From: Carex sylvatica
Lineage: Eukaryota > Streptophyta > Magnoliopsida > Poales > Cyperaceae
Direction of reading: 5' to 3'
Length of the DNA: 64,000 bases
NCBI GenBank assembly: GCA_964058845.1
Contig: CAXKVR010000007.1
Location: 62,001 to 126,000, forward strand
In this document: in pieces, positions 60,411 through 64,000 of the stretch
Layout of the letters: every line of letters starts with the position of its first letter
Position numbering within the stretch: position 1 is the stretch's first letter
Notes under the pieces: model-generated
The model's input: only the letters and a program-made list of their open reading frames with translations
Database searches by the model: none
Told to the model about the DNA's origin: nothing
Made by a program: the position numbers and the translations under genes

Positions 60411-61671
60411 AGAGTTGCCTTCAGGTATTTTCCGAAGTATTTCATACCTGTTCAAAGAAACAAAATTTCTCCGTGCAGTGAGATTAAATCTATGTTTCAA
60501 TATACAGCAACATAATTTCATTCAGAATTTTGTGAGCCTCCGGTATCTAAGATTAAGCTTAAGAATTTCTCTGTCACATAATAATTTCATTCGTAACGAA
60601 CCTATACAAACCATTCCCCATACATTTCCAAGAGAAATATGTAGGCTGTATCACCTACAAGTGTTTGAAATTGAAGATGGGGAAATTTTAGAGATGCCAA
60701 ATAATTTTCGTGACCTTGTTAGCTTGAGGCATTTTATTGTTGAAGGAAAGTTGCACATTAAAATACGGGGTGTAGGGAAACTAACCTCTCTACAAGAGCT
60801 GAATCATTTTGATGTTCAACAAATGATAGGCTTTGAGACAGAACAATTAGGCTCCCTTAAAAAGATTAGAGGAACACTCCACATTTGGAATCTTCAGAAT
60901 GTAAAATCTAAGGAAGAGGCAAACAAGGCTAGACTCTCAGAGAAATAGAAGCTTGACACATTGTATTTACATTGAATTCATGGCGAAGAAGAGAACGAAA
61001 ATATTCCTTGGAGCAGCTTCCAACTATAGGGGACATGGAGTTTCTCAAGCATTTGGAGCTGTCTGGATTGGCTTTGAGGGAAATTGAACCTTAGTGCTAT
61101 GGCACTCGTCAAAGCATGAAATTTCCATCTATGAAACAATTGGCGATCATAGATATGGCAAATCTTGAAAAATGGACGTGGAGTGACCATCTTTGTCTTA
61201 AAAAACTCAAATGTCTCACAAATCGACTCATAATTTTATGGCACTAAATTAGTGAATTAACCTGGAAAGACTCATAATTGTTGATTGTCCACTAATTTTT
61301 CAACTGCCACCTATTCCATACAGTTCTCTATTTTATTTTATACCAATTGAAAGAACTGGATTTATTAAATCAATGTTTTACCGTGGGAAGTTCTACGATA
61401 TGGAAAGTGGAAAGTTCAGTTTGACCCTGGATCAGGGTTGGAGCAGTAAGGTCGGTGAACTATTGGCTTTCCATGAGCTTAGATCTCTACGTGTGCTAGA
61501 TATATCCTACATTTCCATTTTGGAATATTTGGACTTGCAGTCTTTTGTGGCCTTAGAGAATTTGGTTATAAAGGGGTGCCAATCACTCACTTCTCTTACA
61601 TTCGGGGAGCATTTTGTCCGTTTGAAGAGCCTCGAAATATTATCTTGTAAAACATTGAGCTTAATGAAAGG

Positions 61672-61930
61672 TCTAAAGTCCTGGGTCAACCTGAATTGGT
61701 TGCATTTTAGCGAATGCCCTGGTTTTGTTGCAGCTTGGGACTCTGCATCCAAAGAAATACAGAGGATTGAGCCATTTCAGGTTGACCCAGGACTTTAGAT
61801 AATATTAAATAAAAACCTGGGCATTCGCTAAAATATTCCAGTACTCAATGACCAAGGACGTACTCAATGACCAGGTTTTGCTAGATCAGACCTTACCAGC
61901 CATTTTAGCGAATGTCCAGGTTGACAGAAG
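61672..61930. repeat. inverted duplication of CNL LRR sequence at the 3' end of copy 2
   Basis: 61672-61699 (TCTAAAGTCCTGGGTCAACC..) is inverted at 61772-61799 with 27 of 28 bases paired. A second piece, 61702-61728 (CATTTTAGCGAATGCCC), is inverted at about 61811-61837 and repeated directly near 61901. GTACTCAATGACCA is also duplicated (61841 and 61860). Copy 1 has a single upright version (about 15309-15365), so the rearrangement is specific to copy 2. Confidence 0.85.
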
Positions 61931-62129
61931 CCTCAAAATATTATAAAAAAGAAGACTTTTTTACTGTAATACTTAAAACTATATCAATTAGACTAGACAC
62001 TGGGCATTGAGTACCTTCTATAGGTAGACCTGGAGGTATCCTATATTTAAATGTGATAGAAAAAAATTTAAGGTTATATCATGTCACAATCATAAATTTT
62101 GTTTAGATGTTGTAATAAAAAATTAAAAG

Positions 62130-63240
62130 GCCAGAAAAATTTGTTCGATTACCATTGTATATGGGCCAGAAGATAGATCACTTAAACAAGCTTTGTGGAA
62201 AGAATTAGATAAAATTAGATCCAATAATAATGAGATTTGTTGATATTATGTGGGATTTTAATGCAATTTTAAGTAGAGGAGAGAGGTCAGGGCCATCTTA
62301 TAATATTCAAATAATAAACATTTTAATGCTTTTATCAATGGACATAATCTAGTAGAACACAAACTTACTAATAGAAAATGTACATAGTCTAATGGGTGGT
62401 AATAAAATTTGCACTTTAGGTACAAATTAAATATCATCACTTATAACAATTGTCTAGTAAAAAAATTAATTTGGTAGTTGATGTGGTCAATTTTCAAGGA
62501 AGTAGTATTAGATTTAGAATATAATTCTTAGGCATAGCATTACATGAATGGGAAAAAATATTACCAAATGTTAGATCTATCTTTTTTACTCATTTACAAG
62601 ACAAAATAGCATGGAAATGGGAACACCTAGGAAAATTTACTGTTCAATCAGTTTATAAAATGCTTAACTTTAGTGAAATTATGCCACATCATCCTATGGT
62701 TTGGTGGTTACTACGTATTCAAACGAAGGAAAATTTGCAAAATAAAAGAGGATGGGCTGGAAGTTCCAAATGTTAGTTTTGTTCAGAAATAGAAACAACT
62801 TCTCATCTGTTTGTAAATTGTACTTTAGCTCAACAGATATGGCTCTGCTTGGGGAAAAGCCAAGATTATTATACATATTCTGGATATCATGTACTACTTT
62901 TTTTTTTTTTTTTTTTTACAGCTGCCACAGACAAAAAATAAAAACAGTGTTTTTGCAAGTGCTCAGTGCAATGTGTTATACACTTTGGAAGAACATAAAT
63001 GAAGATTGTTTTAATTCTGTGAATGTGAAATCAGCTAGAAAGATGAATCTTCTAGTTATCTCTTTGGTTACATCTTGGACAAGAACTGCGAGGAAGAAGA
63101 TTAGACAAGGTGCAAAACTATGGATGCCAAAAGCCTTAGATGCTACACCGATGGGATCTTGGAACCCCAATGATACCCAAATGGAGGGGGGGGGGGGGGG
63201 GGGGATAATCACATCTCACATTTTTTTTAACTATAGAAAT
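62130..63240 (+). pseudogene. L1-type LINE ORF2 remnant (endonuclease and zinc-binding ends)
   Basis: At 62150-62350 it reads VYGPEDRSLKQALWKEL and FNAILSRGERSG, motifs of the LINE endonuclease. Sequence then jumps to IAWKWEHLGKFTVQSVYKML (about 62608-62668) and the zinc-binding region with C-x-FC..TTSHLFVNC (about 62770-62820), ending KLWMPKALDATPMGSWNPND (about 63118-63175). The reverse-transcriptase core is missing, several stops and shifts are present, and a 20-base T run interrupts it at about 62899-62918. Confidence 0.78.
63186..63204. repeat. 19-base G homopolymer
   Basis: An uninterrupted run of G at the end of the LINE remnant, possible G-quadruplex or a sequencing/assembly length uncertainty. 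Confidence 0.9.
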
Positions 63241-63251
63241 GAGCCTACCTT

Positions 63252-64000
63252 CACTAGTACAAAAAACATTTTCACTTACTGTTCAAATACTCCTATACTG
63301 ACTGTTTTTGAGGCATCTGCGATGGCGTCGTAAGTATAGGTATACCCTTCACTGACGATTAAATATAGTCAGTATAGGTCCTCGACACCCATGTTTTATT
63401 TAAATAGTCAGTGTAGGTCATCAACAACGACGGTGAAAAAACAGTCAGTGTAGATATCCAACACAGACTCGTGAAAAATAGTCAATGTAGACATCCAATA
63501 CCGACAGTTCAGAAACAGTTAGTGTAGTTACCCTACTCCAACGGGTAAAAAATAATTTGTGTAGGTCTCGACACTGACAGATTAAAAACAATAAGTGTAG
63601 GTCCTAAAAACAGTTGTTGTTGGCTTTATATACCGACATGTAGGTCTTACAAACAGTCGGTGTTAGTTCAAACCCATGTCAAAAACCATCATTGTAGATC
63701 ATAAAAATAGTTGTTGTTGGCTTTATAACCATCAGTGTTGATATAAATTTTTTGGCATGGTTCTACTAGTATCGGTGCCAGCCTTCATATTTTTGCTAGC
63801 CATATATTACTATTCGACATTCATTGACATTAAAAATAATATCATGCAAATAATTTAGACAACATAAACAAAAGACAACACAATACAAACAACATAACAT
63901 ATACATTGAAAAAAAACCACACTATAACAAATTACATAACACATATTAACAAAATATGCATCTGAAATGCATTTCTTGTAAGTAGTTTAGAAGTTCTCCA
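63252..64000. mobile_element. left terminus of CACTA 3, continues past the window
   Basis: The terminus CACTAGTACAAAAAACA at 63252 resembles the common CACTAGTAGAAAAA end. From 63330 to about 63740 a unit like ACAGTCAGTGTAGGT..CCAACACCGAC recurs ten or more times, the subterminal repeats. Flank CTT at 63249-63251. No genes appear before the window ends; the last 250 bp are plain AT-rich DNA. Confidence 0.82.

Larger units (their letters stand above)
53939..61940 (+). pseudogene. CNL (CC-NB-ARC-LRR) resistance gene copy 2, multiply disrupted
   Basis: Exon 1 (53939-54239) is intact and encodes an Rx_N-type coiled coil (MDPVDMAIVAVGSLMSYL.., LLDELDYYRLEDKIQ), ending at donor G|GTACCT. Exon 2 starts at 55915 by alignment with copy 1. 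NB-ARC motifs follow: GSGGVGKST (about 56290), LVLDNMW with Asn replacing the second Asp of kinase-2 (about 56525), GSIILVTARN (about 56607), CFSYGAIFPE (about 56945) and TFHNLIHDLA (about 57150). LRRs resume at 60411. Lesions: acceptor AG reads TG (55913-55914); frame change with stop 56556-56558; TAG 56596-56598; TAA 57196-57198; a solo LTR at 57378-60410; TAG 60946-60948; an LRR deletion near 60990; rearranged 3' end. It is not functional as a receptor. Confidence 0.9.

Noticed and set aside
62752..63333. A 193-residue gene
   Set aside because: The frame strings together LINE remnant, a T homopolymer, a G homopolymer and the start of CACTA 3.

Overview
The window is nuclear DNA of a flowering plant: AT-rich, intron-bearing, and dense with plant transposable elements (CACTA/En-Spm, Ty3/gypsy Tekay-like, L1-type LINE, Mutator-like, foldback MITEs). 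It carries two decayed CC-NBS-LRR (CNL) resistance-gene copies whose ARC2/LRR style (for example an IPPTIRHL linker and a KLTSLQEL repeat) resembles monocot CNLs more than eudicot ones. That lineage guess is weak. I see no bacterial, organellar, rRNA or tRNA genes.

Layout, left to right. 1-9297: a degenerate CACTA element on the minus strand, with a tnp2 transposase gene (5231-8615) and a tnpA-like/Ptta gene (540-3182); its right terminus ends TAGTG at 9297 and its left end is not visible. 9301-11280: a LINE reverse-transcriptase fragment and a scrap of copia gag. 11600-15856: CNL copy 1, with a foldback MITE in its intron, a stop codon just before the P-loop and no visible first exon. 17096-26300: a second CACTA, with a left terminus, an inserted LTR-like block, a tnpA-like gene fused to an Ulp1-type peptidase region, and the C-terminal part of tnp2. 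26341-31960: a foldback MITE, a 4.2-kb Mutator-like non-autonomous element (itself hit by a truncated LINE with a 17-bp target duplication) and further MITEs. 32650-33755: telomere-like motifs and a truncated plant-mobile-domain gene. 35168-38888: foldback elements, one nested in another. 39408-39638: the only apparently intact ordinary plant gene, a small GPI-anchored arabinogalactan peptide. 40205-50443: a very young 10.2-kb Tekay-type LTR retrotransposon with 5-bp target duplications and nearly identical LTRs. 51515-51815: a CACTA right terminus. 53939-61940: CNL copy 2, broken by splice-site loss, indels, stops, a LINE in its intron and a 3.0-kb solo LTR in its LRR region. 62130-64000: a LINE remnant and the left terminus of a third CACTA.

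The two CNL copies are in the same orientation and share intron sequence, so they look like a tandem resistance-gene cluster pulled about 40 kb apart by nested insertions. I found no convincing new multi-gene system. The most unusual material is structural: a foldback family with a shared core, subterminal-type motifs between the two transposase genes in two separate CACTA elements, an Ulp1-type peptidase whose catalytic-cysteine position is a stop in both copies of a local duplication, a local inverted duplication of CNL LRR sequence that could fold into a hairpin, and hairpin arrays inside two different LTRs.
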